This document shows, one piece after another, positions 28,301 through 34,232 of a stretch of 64,000 nucleotides of DNA. Source of the stretch: Anabaena cylindrica PCC 7122 (GTDB lineage: Bacteria > Cyanobacteriota > Cyanobacteriia > Cyanobacteriales > Nostocaceae); contig NC_019771.1 of assembly GCF_000317695.1 (NCBI RefSeq), forward strand, positions 4,144,001 to 4,208,000, given 5' to 3'. Every line of letters begins with the position of its first letter. Position 1 is the first letter of the stretch. The translations under genes and the position numbers were made by a program. Below the pieces are notes generated by a model. That model saw only the letters and a list, made by a program, of their open reading frames with translations. It searched no databases and had not been told where the DNA came from.

Positions 28301-29004
28301 GAGAATTAGGTGCAGAATTACCAAGTCCTGTTCCAGAAGTTCCGAATCAAGTCGATTTAGAAGAACTACAAAAAGAATTGCGAAGTTTATCCAAACGCTT
28401 ACAGGCGATGGAACCTGTGAATATGTTAGCGTTAGAAGACCATGAAAAAGTCCAAAGCCGTCTCCAAGAACTCACAGATAAACTGCAAACATTAGAAGCA
28501 GAACGCACAGAATTACTTTTACGAATTGAAAACTTTACCACCTTACGCCAAATTGCCTTCAAAGAAGCTTTCGACGCAGTAAACGAAAACTTCCAAACTA
28601 TTTTTGCCACCCTTTCCGACGGTGACGGCTACCTACAACTTGATAATACAGAAGATCCCTTTAACAGTGGTTTAAACCTAGTTGCACACCCCAAAGGTAA
28701 ACCTGTACAAAGATTGGCTTCTATGTCTGGAGGAGAGAAATCTTTAACAGCATTAAGTTTTATCTTTTCCCTACAACGCTATCGTCCATCTCCATTTTAC
28801 GCCTTTGACGAAGTAGATATGTTTTTAGATGGTGCAAACGTCGAACGATTAGCCAAAATGATTAAACAACAAGCAGAACAAGCCCAATTCATTGTTGTGA
28901 GTTTGCGCCGTCCGATGATAGAATCAGCGCAACGCACAATCGGTGTAACTCAAGCTAGAGGCGCATATACTCAAGTTTTGGGGATTAAGTTAAGTGACAG
29001 ATGA
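25324..29004 (+). CDS. smc: Chromosome segregation protein SMC
   Basis: The protein has about 1226 residues from ATG 25324; an upstream TTG would only add a non-conserved leader. Walker A is GPNGSGKSN (residues 32-40). Long Gln/Glu-rich coiled coils flank a hinge around GMPGLCGLVVQLGTVDP to ATFLPLNKI. The C-terminal head has the signature MSGGEKSLTALSF and Walker B YAFDEVDMFLD. SMC dimers with ScpA/B organise and segregate the chromosome. Unusual features are a repeat-derived insert of about 54 residues in the N-terminal head (25594-25758) and a CAACAGT-type repeat in frame in the second coiled coil (about 28045-28095). Two further copies of the 3' end lie at 30.1 and 48.6 kb. Confidence 0.95.
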   Translation: MVYVKRVELTNFKSFGGTTSVPLLPGCTVISGPNGSGKSNILDALLFCLGLASSKGMRAERLPDLVNNAQKHKGRSSLEASVTVTFDLGDDVSRKGAKAQSEEADGQGAGGRGDEEVGEVREEENSSQSPVLNPQSPVPSPQSPREWSVTRRLRVTPQGTYTSNYYINGVGCTLTELHEQLQDLRVYPEGYNVVLQGDVTSIISMNARERREIIDELAGVAAYDRRIIQAKSTLDEVKEKEDSCRIIETELTVQRDRLAQDKAKAERYQKLKTEFVQKQSWEAVLSWRSLQAQQEKLTAQIQTGDRNFTDFTTQLTTANAEIIQKTAELDELNIRVKALGEDELLSVQSHLATQEAERKQLQRQQRDLETALQESARRLIQTQQEIQQYQLSLTQAVQQQNVETLQVTNLQQERNDAQQALDSSRQAAAEIATASEAWVQQQTALNRQIETLLQTLEPQRTEQAQLQERNTQLQQLIEEQSQLIATLEPELAQKQAECAGVETEFHRSSEPIQKLAENLAATEQELQIQQETQKRLLQEQREKQRQLDKLEAQTQAQQEVQGTQASKVILQSGMPGLCGLVVQLGTVDPRYQLALEISAGGRLGHIVVEDDSIASAGIELLKQKRAGRATFLPLNKIKTSKAIQDATLRYADGFVNYAADLVECDRRYRDVFNYVFGNTVVFASLPQARKQLGLYRIVTLQGELLETSGAMTGGSNTQRSALRFGTGEPSESEEVVNLRTRLVDIERVLERCGEAIANLASRTKLLTLELTETRQARREQQLKLEQLQKDVKALTAQLEATRAQLAQNTEKFTTAQSRLQVLDRELPGQESQLQELRHTLSELESSQTPSEWQQIQVIIKTQEQQLQQKETALRDLQQQLKNLENQQQRLQEKIQEAETRVLEYQQEQSTFNSQQSTVNSQLVELNNQISAIQVSLKKMEENLGEEKKKRDITETEVRSLLLRQQQLQWEIEKLQETQEKRREELTALQTQLRELGAELPSPVPEVPNQVDLEELQKELRSLSKRLQAMEPVNMLALEDHEKVQSRLQELTDKLQTLEAERTELLLRIENFTTLRQIAFKEAFDAVNENFQTIFATLSDGDGYLQLDNTEDPFNSGLNLVAHPKGKPVQRLASMSGGEKSLTALSFIFSLQRYRPSPFYAFDEVDMFLDGANVERLAKMIKQQAEQAQFIVVSLRRPMIESAQRTIGVTQARGAYTQVLGIKLSDR
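25594..25758. repeat. Intergenic-type repeat DNA inserted in frame in smc
   Basis: This stretch begins with a TCTCACGCAAAGGCGCAAAG unit, whose relatives occur between genes at 8531 and 58274. It ends with CAGTCCCCAGTCCCCAGT runs, whose complements occur between genes near 54810. It encodes a low-complexity peptide (SRKGAKAQSEEADGQ... NPQSPVPSPQSP) between two conserved strands of the SMC head (TVTFDLGDD and EWSVTRRLRV). The frame is preserved. Confidence 0.8.
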
Positions 29005-29018
29005 TATGGCTAAAAATG

Positions 29019-29840
29019 CTATAAATTAACCCCTTTTTCTGCTAGTAACTGTCTTAATTTAGCTAATTCTGCTTCGGCTAAATCTGCGCGGTGTTTTTCC
29101 TGTTCTGCGCGGTGTTTTTCCTGTTCTGCGCGGTGTTTTTCCTGTTCTGCGCGGTGTTTTTCCTGTTCTGCAAGTTGTTTTTCTTGTTCTACTGGTGTAG
29201 GCAACCAGTTATTATCTCGATCATACCAACGTAGCCACAATCTGGTTAATCCTTGATATTCTCCATGCCATAATCCTAAACCCAATTCTGCTTCTTCTAA
29301 CCATACTCCTAGTCCATTGATGGGCAAAGGTTGATAACGACTCATTACCAACCCGAAACAATTAAACTCATCTCTATAACGGTTATAAACAAAATAATAA
29401 GGGATTCTCAGGATTTGTTCATAAACAGACCATTTATTAGGAGGTTGATTAACTTCCCTTAAACTTCTCCCTAAATCTTCCGCTTCTGTACCTGGTGATA
29501 CCAATTCTATAGCGACAAAAGGATTTACTCCCTCCTGCCAAGTAACGTAACTTAATCGGAGTTCTGTTTCTTGATAAAATCGAGATACCCCCAATACTGC
29601 AAACCAATCTGGGCGTTTATACCATTGGGTATGGCGGGAATCATAATATAAGTTTAAATCACTACCTGTAAATACATTATCTTCAGTATAGTTGGGCGGA
29701 CGAAATGTACTGCGTAGTAATTCTGGTTGTAATAGGTGAAATTCATCTGGCAATCCTGGTTCCTCCTGATTTTCACTAGGTAAATCATACATAGTTGGCA
29801 ATACTTCTTGAGGAGATAATGGTGGATCTATTTGATACAT
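29019..29840 (-). CDS. Uma2-family putative endonuclease with heptad repeat tail
   Basis: The protein has 273 residues. The Uma2 (former DUF820) PD-(D/E)XK-like core spans about 30-200, with FTGSDLNLYYD, RPDWFAVLGVSR and VAIELVSPGTEAEDLG, the last containing the E-x-V-S strand. The C-terminal 60 residues are a charged coiled coil made of a repeated EKHRAEQ heptad (five 21-bp DNA units) and LAEAELAKLRQLLAEKG. Uma2 genes are greatly expanded in cyanobacteria; their function is uncertain. It is convergent with smc (14 bp gap). Confidence 0.85.
   Translation of the reverse strand: MYQIDPPLSPQEVLPTMYDLPSENQEEPGLPDEFHLLQPELLRSTFRPPNYTEDNVFTGSDLNLYYDSRHTQWYKRPDWFAVLGVSRFYQETELRLSYVTWQEGVNPFVAIELVSPGTEAEDLGRSLREVNQPPNKWSVYEQILRIPYYFVYNRYRDEFNCFGLVMSRYQPLPINGLGVWLEEAELGLGLWHGEYQGLTRLWLRWYDRDNNWLPTPVEQEKQLAEQEKHRAEQEKHRAEQEKHRAEQEKHRADLAEAELAKLRQLLAEKGVNL
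29083..29187. repeat. 21-bp tandem repeat in the Uma2 gene
   Basis: Four exact units and one degenerate unit of TCTGCGCGGTGTTTTTCCT-GT start at 29083, 29104, 29125, 29146 and 29167. They encode the EKHRAEQ heptads of the coiled-coil tail; copy number is likely to vary between strains. Confidence 0.9.
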
Positions 29841-29901
29841 GATTGATTAGCTCCTTGCCTTAGCGTCGCTGATTGAAGATATTGTGATTTAAGAATTATC
29901 T

Positions 29902-30060
29902 TCAGATACGTGAAACTTGAATATATGTGGATATGCTCAGATGTAGTGTGCCGTTTCTATCTCTAAGAATAAAATGTCCACAATTTGTGCATTTAAACTT
30001 ATTATAAGCACCTAGCTTAACATAGACGTGACCAAAGCTCACATCTTGCACTAAAATCAT
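29902..30060 (-). pseudogene. TnpB/IS605-type transposase C-terminal remnant
   Basis: The minus strand encodes a short piece with KFKCTNCGHFILRDRNGTLHL. This is like the second CxxC of the TnpB zinc ribbon followed by the RDxN motif that carries the last RuvC acidic residue. The first CxxC and the catalytic body are missing. The frame continues upstream only through antisense of the smc 3'-end copy. It is a degraded mobile-element fragment; the identification is moderate because the piece is short. Confidence 0.4.
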
Positions 30061-30065
30061 GAGAT

Positions 30066-30199
30066 AACAGGCACAGTTTATAGTTGTGAGTTTGCGTCGT
30101 CCGATGATAGAGTCAGCACAGCGCACAATTGGCGTAACTCAAGCCAGAGGTGCTTATACTCAAGTTTTGGGTATTAAACTACAATCATCTGATCATTGA
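30066..30199 (+). pseudogene. Second copy of the smc 3' end
   Basis: The frame reads FIVVSLRRPMIESAQRTI, GVTQARGAYTQVLGIKL and then QSSDH-stop. Up to GIKL it is residue-for-residue identical to the resident SMC C-terminus (about 28889-28993), but the DNA differs at more than ten third positions, and the tail (QSSDH instead of SDR) differs. It has no start codon and no upstream smc sequence, so it is a fragment. It lies 1.1 kb after the resident gene in the same orientation. Confidence 0.85.
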
Positions 30200-30407
30200 A
30201 CCAGTCCGCAGAATTGCGTAAGATAGATAATTGTGAAGCGATCGCTGCATAAAAAAGCATTAAAGTGGACAATGTTGTTATATTTTAGTTTTGAGTTGGG
30301 GGCGATCGCTTGCCGCGAAATTGTGCCGTTATACCAACAGCAATTGCTTTGATAATCTGCCTTTTTCCTTATCTTGTCACTAATGATAATAGCCTATAAA
30401 AAACCTC
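30200..30407. other. Leader region of the nuclease/PRTase-like operon
   Basis: This is a non-coding AT-rich spacer with two HIP1 sites (around 30239 and 30302). A TAATGATAATAGCC segment about 25 bases before the operon start could include a -10 element. No confident promoter or ribosome-binding site was assigned. Confidence 0.35.
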
Positions 30408-31304
30408 ATGTATACAGAAGAGCAAATCAAAAATCTATTTGGAGATTCAACGGTACAATACATAAAAAATAAAAATACAGGAGGTGTTAGTAACAGTAAA
30501 GGTAACACTTACGAAAATATCTTTGCTATTTACAAAATATCCTTATTATCTAAATGCGTTTTAGAATGTAACAAAGAAATTTACTTATTAAGCCAATGTC
30601 TATCTTTTATTGATGACTTAATTATTGAACTTGTCTCAGAAAACTCGCTGCAACACTATCAACTTAAAAATAGTTCTGCTGTAACTTGGGGAACAGGAGA
30701 AAAATCAATAAATGACGACTTTAAAAAACAGTATGAATTAAATAAATCAATTTCTAAAGCATCAGAACTTGCGCTGGTAGTCTCTTCTTCAGAAATCCGA
30801 GATAAATTACAAACGAATATTCCCAATGATATTAAAAATTATAGCCAAGTTATTTACTTCTATTTTGCCGATAGCCTTCCTAAAATAATTGCTCAAGAAC
30901 CTGATTTTAGACGTTCATTAGAGTATTTGTGTGCTTTTGATAATCCAGATCCAGATAAAATTGAATGTCTGGCTACAGTTTTACTTGGTGCTTGGGAAGC
31001 AATTAATAAATCGAAAGTATCTCTTATGGATATTCTCAAAAAAGCTCAACATTGCATCCCTTCATATATTCGTTCCTTTCAAGCAGAACTACAGCTAGAC
31101 CCAGAAGTAATAGATATTTTTGATAAAATAGATAGTTTCACATATAATTTAACCAGAGGCTTTTTAAAATGGGAGTATTTCGACGGACTAAATGAAGGAA
31201 CAATATCTTACAGTATCGAAACCACAAGGTTTCAAAAATTTCAGGAACTTATCAAAAAACATCACCCCACTTCCTTTGAAGAATTGGAGGTATTCTTGAT
31301 ATGA
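30408..31304 (+). CDS. Putative PD-(D/E)XK nuclease (Cap4/DUF4297-like), gene A of a two-gene module
   Basis: The protein has 298 residues. The N-terminal ~95 residues show a restriction-endonuclease-like pattern seen in dsDNA nucleases such as the Cap4/DUF4297 group: a helix with Glu36 (KGNTYENIFAIYK), Asp69-Asp70 at the end of a strand (LSFIDDLIIEL), then Gln85-x-Lys87 (LQHYQLKNSS). Residues 100-298 are alpha-helical with no recognised domain and probably sense or bind a partner. Its stop overlaps the next gene by 4 bp (ATGA), so the two proteins are translationally coupled. Base composition is AT-rich, unlike the flanking core genes, suggesting transfer. The function, presumably defence, is inferred. 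Confidence 0.55.
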   Translation: MYTEEQIKNLFGDSTVQYIKNKNTGGVSNSKGNTYENIFAIYKISLLSKCVLECNKEIYLLSQCLSFIDDLIIELVSENSLQHYQLKNSSAVTWGTGEKSINDDFKKQYELNKSISKASELALVVSSSEIRDKLQTNIPNDIKNYSQVIYFYFADSLPKIIAQEPDFRRSLEYLCAFDNPDPDKIECLATVLLGAWEAINKSKVSLMDILKKAQHCIPSYIRSFQAELQLDPEVIDIFDKIDSFTYNLTRGFLKWEYFDGLNEGTISYSIETTRFQKFQELIKKHHPTSFEELEVFLI

Positions 31305-32020
31305 CTAGACTATATTCAGATATTTGTAATCAAGATATTCAGCAATTACTGGAAACATTAGCCAATAAGAATGTTAAACCAGACCAATACAAAGACACTA
31401 TGACCAAGATAGGGATGAATCTTGGTAATTTTCTACTATCTGAAATTAATGATAAAAATTCTGATGTATACCTAGCTTGTACCGTAGAAGATGCTGATTT
31501 CTTAGCTAAAGGTATAATGTTAACTTTAGAAGAAAATCTACATCATATTGGTTTTGCTTGTTTCTGGAATCAGCGATTTTCTCCTTTTGAAATAGAAGAT
31601 TTAAAAGTAGCTCCTATTCTCAAGAAATATCAAGAACCTGCTCATGAGAAAGTTAAATATTTGATTGTAATTAAATCTATTATTTCTGGTGCTTGTGTAG
31701 TCAGAACTAACTTAGTTAACCTGATTCAAAAAATAGAGCCAGAGAAAATATTTATAGTTGCACCTGTCATTTATCAAAATGCAGAGCAAAAACTTAAAAA
31801 TGAATTTGCAGAAAATATATATAATAAATTTAAGTTTTTCTACTTTGCTAAAGACGATAAACGCACCGAACAAGGTGAAGTAATTCCAGGAATAGGAGGT
31901 AATGTCTATTTAAGGTTGGGATTTGAGGGACAAGAGCATAAAAATGAATATATCCCCGAAATCGTGAAAATGAGACGTTCTCAATTTATCCGTCAAAAAC
32001 AGGAAGTTCATCATACTTAA
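31301..32020 (+). CDS. Phosphoribosyltransferase-like protein, gene B of the two-gene module
   Basis: The protein has 239 residues. The central region resembles a type I phosphoribosyltransferase Rossmann-like fold: strand VYLACTVEDADFLAKG, then the PRPP-loop-like YLIVIKSIISGACVVRTNL (119-137), then KIFIVAPVIYQN. In the PRPP loop the usual acidic pair is Lys-Ser (K125-S126), while the following S-G-A is kept, so catalysis may be altered or lost. The C-terminal IPGIGGNVYLRLGF block (195 onward) looks like a family-specific end. The ATG overlaps the stop of gene A. The assignment is fold-level only. Confidence 0.45.
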   Translation: MTRLYSDICNQDIQQLLETLANKNVKPDQYKDTMTKIGMNLGNFLLSEINDKNSDVYLACTVEDADFLAKGIMLTLEENLHHIGFACFWNQRFSPFEIEDLKVAPILKKYQEPAHEKVKYLIVIKSIISGACVVRTNLVNLIQKIEPEKIFIVAPVIYQNAEQKLKNEFAENIYNKFKFFYFAKDDKRTEQGEVIPGIGGNVYLRLGFEGQEHKNEYIPEIVKMRRSQFIRQKQEVHHT

Positions 32021-32055
32021 TGATAATTCAATATCTGAATCAGGATTTACAAGAT

Positions 32056-32202
32056 AAAGTGCGATCGCTCATAGGTTAGATTGATCAAGTGCGATAGCGA
32101 AGCGCTCCGCAGGAATCGCTCTTAGGTTGAGTTGACCAAAGTATGATCGCTCATAGGTTAGATTGACCAAGTGCGATCGCTAGGCGCGACCTAGGAATCG
32201 CG
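32056..32202. repeat. 31-bp HIP1-containing repeat array (first block)
   Basis: Units approximating AAAGTGCGATCGCTCATAGG + TTAGATTGAYC start at 32056, 32087, 32138 and 32169. The unit at 32087 has a 21-bp small dispersed repeat (AGCGAAGCGCTCCGCAGGAAT, first base 32096) inserted inside its HIP1 site. The unit at 32169 carries a different insert (CGCTAGGCGCGACCTAGGAAT). Confidence 0.7.
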
Positions 32203-32293
32203 CAACGCTGATTTTCAGTTCGCTTTTCTCTATTGTCATAGAACTCGAAAAATCAAGTACAATTAATTTAGTGCCAACATAACATCTAATATC

Positions 32294-32530
32294 ATGAATA
32301 ACCTTCTATTAAATAGAATAACAATTAACCATGATATTTGTCACGGTAAACCATGTATTCGTGGATTGCGCTATCCGGTGGAAATGATCTTAGAACTTTT
32401 GAGTTCAGGCATGAATATTGATGATATTTTAGAAGATTATGATGATTTAGAATACGAAGACATTTTAGCGGTTCTCAGCTTTGCTACTCGACTCACTCAA
32501 GTTAAAAGTATCCTTCAATTAGTTTCATGA
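32294..32530 (+). CDS. DUF433 antitoxin
   Basis: The protein has 78 residues and matches DUF433: RITINHDICHGKPCIRGLRYPVEMILELLSSGM is the typical IxxxpxvcgGkPxIrGTRi start, followed by IDDILEDYDDLEYEDILAVLSFA. It is a small HTH-type antitoxin that neutralises and represses its partner. Its end overlaps the toxin gene by 4 bp (ATGA at 32527). Confidence 0.9.
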   Translation: MNNLLLNRITINHDICHGKPCIRGLRYPVEMILELLSSGMNIDDILEDYDDLEYEDILAVLSFATRLTQVKSILQLVS

Positions 32531-32877
32531 AATTCTTGATTGATGCTCAATTACCAATGCGAATTGCCAGTTTATTAGAGAACTTAGGTTGTGATGTTAT
32601 ACATACCAAAAATCTTCCTTTAAAAAATGCAACTCCAGATTCGGAAATCAACAAACTATCAATCCTGGAACAGAGAATTGTTATTACCAAAGATAAAGAT
32701 TTTTTAGATTCTTTTTTAATCAAACAAGAACCTTATAAACTACTACTAATAACGACAGGTAATATTAGTAACAAACAAATTGAACAACTTTTTCTACAAA
32801 ATATTACTCAAATAATCGAATTATTTTTGACGTATGATTTTTTAGAAATGACCAGAGATAGTTTGATTATTCATTAG
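32527..32877 (+). CDS. DUF5615 PIN-like (Mut7-C type) toxin
   Basis: The protein has 116 residues. The N-terminus MKFLIDAQLPMRIASLLENLG carries the first acidic residue (Asp6), then SEINKLSILEQRIVITKDKDF carries the PIN-like active-site acids. The family is a predicted RNase toxin of DUF433/DUF5615 modules. The length is normal and both ends are intact, so the pair may be functional. Confidence 0.88.
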   Translation: MKFLIDAQLPMRIASLLENLGCDVIHTKNLPLKNATPDSEINKLSILEQRIVITKDKDFLDSFLIKQEPYKLLLITTGNISNKQIEQLFLQNITQIIELFLTYDFLEMTRDSLIIH

Positions 32878-32919
32878 TGCGAGTTCGCCTATTGGGGTTA
32901 AGTGCGAGCGGTGATTTTG

Positions 32920-33010
32920 TAGTGCGATCGCTCGTGGGTTGGATTGATAAAGTGCGATCGCGCTCACGTAGTGTTCCGCAGTAAAGCACGACCTAGAAAT
33001 CGCCTTTTGG
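32920..33010. repeat. HIP1-containing repeat block between the two toxin-antitoxin pairs
   Basis: Two units (GTAGTGCGATCGCTCGTGGG + TTGGATTGAT at 32920; AAAGTGCGATCGCGCTCACG from 32950) match the 32056 array. The second is followed by a variant insert (TAGTGTTCCGCAGTAAAGCA) and CGACCTAGAAATCGCC. Confidence 0.6.
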
Positions 33011-33117
33011 GGTTAAGTGTAATCAGCGAACTGACAAGTCAGCGCTTACGCTATCGCTCAACTGTGCCGTTCGGATCATAATATTGCTACTCGACAGAAG
33101 TTAAATATATTGCTACA

Positions 33118-33411
33118 ATGCAATATATGAAGGCCACTCTAATCGCCAAAGCAAAAGAAGTTCATGACGACGGATCAATCGTCGAGGTTGTTATATGGGA
33201 ATTACCAGAACCAATACCACCAAGCACACATAAATACAAATACAGATTATTTTACGGGCAGAATGGAAAATGTAGAATTCGATATGACAACGAACGCGGA
33301 AAAGGAGATCATAAACATATAAACTCACACGAAATAGATTACAAATTCACAAGCATTGATAAATTGCTTGACGATTTTGAAAAAGACATTGAAACCTGGA
33401 GTGAATCATGA
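33118..33411 (+). CDS. tumE: TumE-family toxin (DUF6516)
   Basis: The protein has 97 residues. The core YRLFYGQNGKCRIRYDNERG followed by KGDHKHINSHE matches DUF6516/TumE, where the R-Y-D-N and GDHxH segments are conserved. Two in-frame ATGs, at 33118 and 33127, are possible starts. It overlaps the antitoxin gene by 4 bp (ATGA at 33408), toxin first, as is usual for this type. Confidence 0.82.
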   Translation: MQYMKATLIAKAKEVHDDGSIVEVVIWELPEPIPPSTHKYKYRLFYGQNGKCRIRYDNERGKGDHKHINSHEIDYKFTSIDKLLDDFEKDIETWSES

Positions 33412-33761
33412 AAGCAATTATTGAAGTAGCCAAAGGTGGTTCTGCAATCCGAGCCGCTCGTCAACAAATTAAAGACTCCGAAATTGGAAGGCCAGTAAAT
33501 TTTAGACTTTCATTTGAATCTGCAAAATCACTTTTTAGCGAGCTAACGCCTGCTCGACTTGATTTGCTTGATACTTTAAGCAAAATAGAGCCATGCAGTA
33601 TTTACGCGCTGGCAAAAACAGCCGAAAGAAACTATTCAAACGTACACACAGACGTAAATCGCCTGGAAGAACTGGGATTAATTGAACGGACAGAAGAAGA
33701 CAAAATATCTGTACCGTTTGAATCCGTTGAAATATTCATGCCACTAGCGAAAGCAGCGTGA
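33408..33761 (+). CDS. tumA: TumA-family antitoxin, winged-helix DNA-binding protein
   Basis: The protein has 117 residues. The MarR-like winged helix spans about 45-105: LTPARLDLLDTLSKIEPCSI, ALAKTAERNYSNVHTDVNRL and EELGLIERTEEDKI are the scaffold, recognition helix and wing. It probably represses its own operon and binds TumE. The operon is directly followed by more HIP1-type repeat units. Confidence 0.82.
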   Translation: MKAIIEVAKGGSAIRAARQQIKDSEIGRPVNFRLSFESAKSLFSELTPARLDLLDTLSKIEPCSIYALAKTAERNYSNVHTDVNRLEELGLIERTEEDKISVPFESVEIFMPLAKAA

Positions 33762-33769
33762 GAAATTGA

Positions 33770-33930
33770 TAAAGTGCGATAGCGAAGCGCTCCGCAGGAA
33801 TCGCTTGCTGGTTGACATAATTTGTGCGATTAGTGCAGAAAGTGCGATCGCTCTTAGGTTGGATTAATAAAGTGCGATAGCGAAGCGCTCCGCAGGAATC
33901 GCTATTTATGCCTTGACCAAGTGCGAAAAA
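33770..33930. repeat. HIP1-containing repeat block with two identical SDR insertions
   Basis: Units start at 33770, 33839 and 33869, and a partial one at 33919. The 21-bp insert AGCGAAGCGCTCCGCAGGAAT occurs at 33781 and 33879, in both cases splitting GCGAT from CGC, exactly as at 32096. Confidence 0.7.
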
Positions 33931-34218
33931 CCCAACAACACGCTAAAATTCTCATATATCTACAAGTTTTCGATGAAATAGTCACTTTTTTAAACAGCCG
34001 AAATCCTCATCATAAAGCTGTTGAAATTGGCAATCAGTTACTAGATAGATCAGATTTTATTCAACCAAGTATGGGAATACTTTCAAAAATATCACGATAA
34101 ATCTTACTCTTGCACAGATTGTTTATCCTTCATTGTAATGCAAGATCGAAAAATTTCTACAGTCTTGACCTTAGATAATCATTTTCGTCAAGCAGGATTT
34201 AAAATCTTACCATCATAA
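33921..34218 (+). pseudogene. PIN-domain toxin remnant with a frameshift
   Basis: One frame gives ILIYLQVFDEIVTFLNSRNP, then HHKAVEIGNQLLDRSDFIQP, and then a stop at 34084-34100. Continuing in another frame gives YFQKYHDKSYSCTDCLSFIV, then MQDRKISTVLTLDNHFRQAG and FKILPS-stop. The SCTDCLSFIVM and TLDNHFRQAGF blocks are the C-terminal half of PIN toxins (VapC-like). The N-terminal acidic strand is missing and the frame is broken near 34070, so it is inactive. Confidence 0.75.
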
Positions 34219-34232
34219 GGACAAGGTATTAT

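Noticed and set aside
28880..29004. Simple tandem duplication as the origin of the second smc end
   Set aside because: The 1.1 kb gap, numerous synonymous differences and the different tail argue against a recent local duplication.
30061..30126. 5' part of the minus-strand frame over the TnpB-like remnant
   Set aside because: This part is antisense to the smc 3'-end copy and does not belong to the transposase fragment.
32056..33930. CRISPR array
   Set aside because: The repeated units vary, contain HIP1 sites, lie next to each other without unique spacers of constant length, and no cas gene is present.
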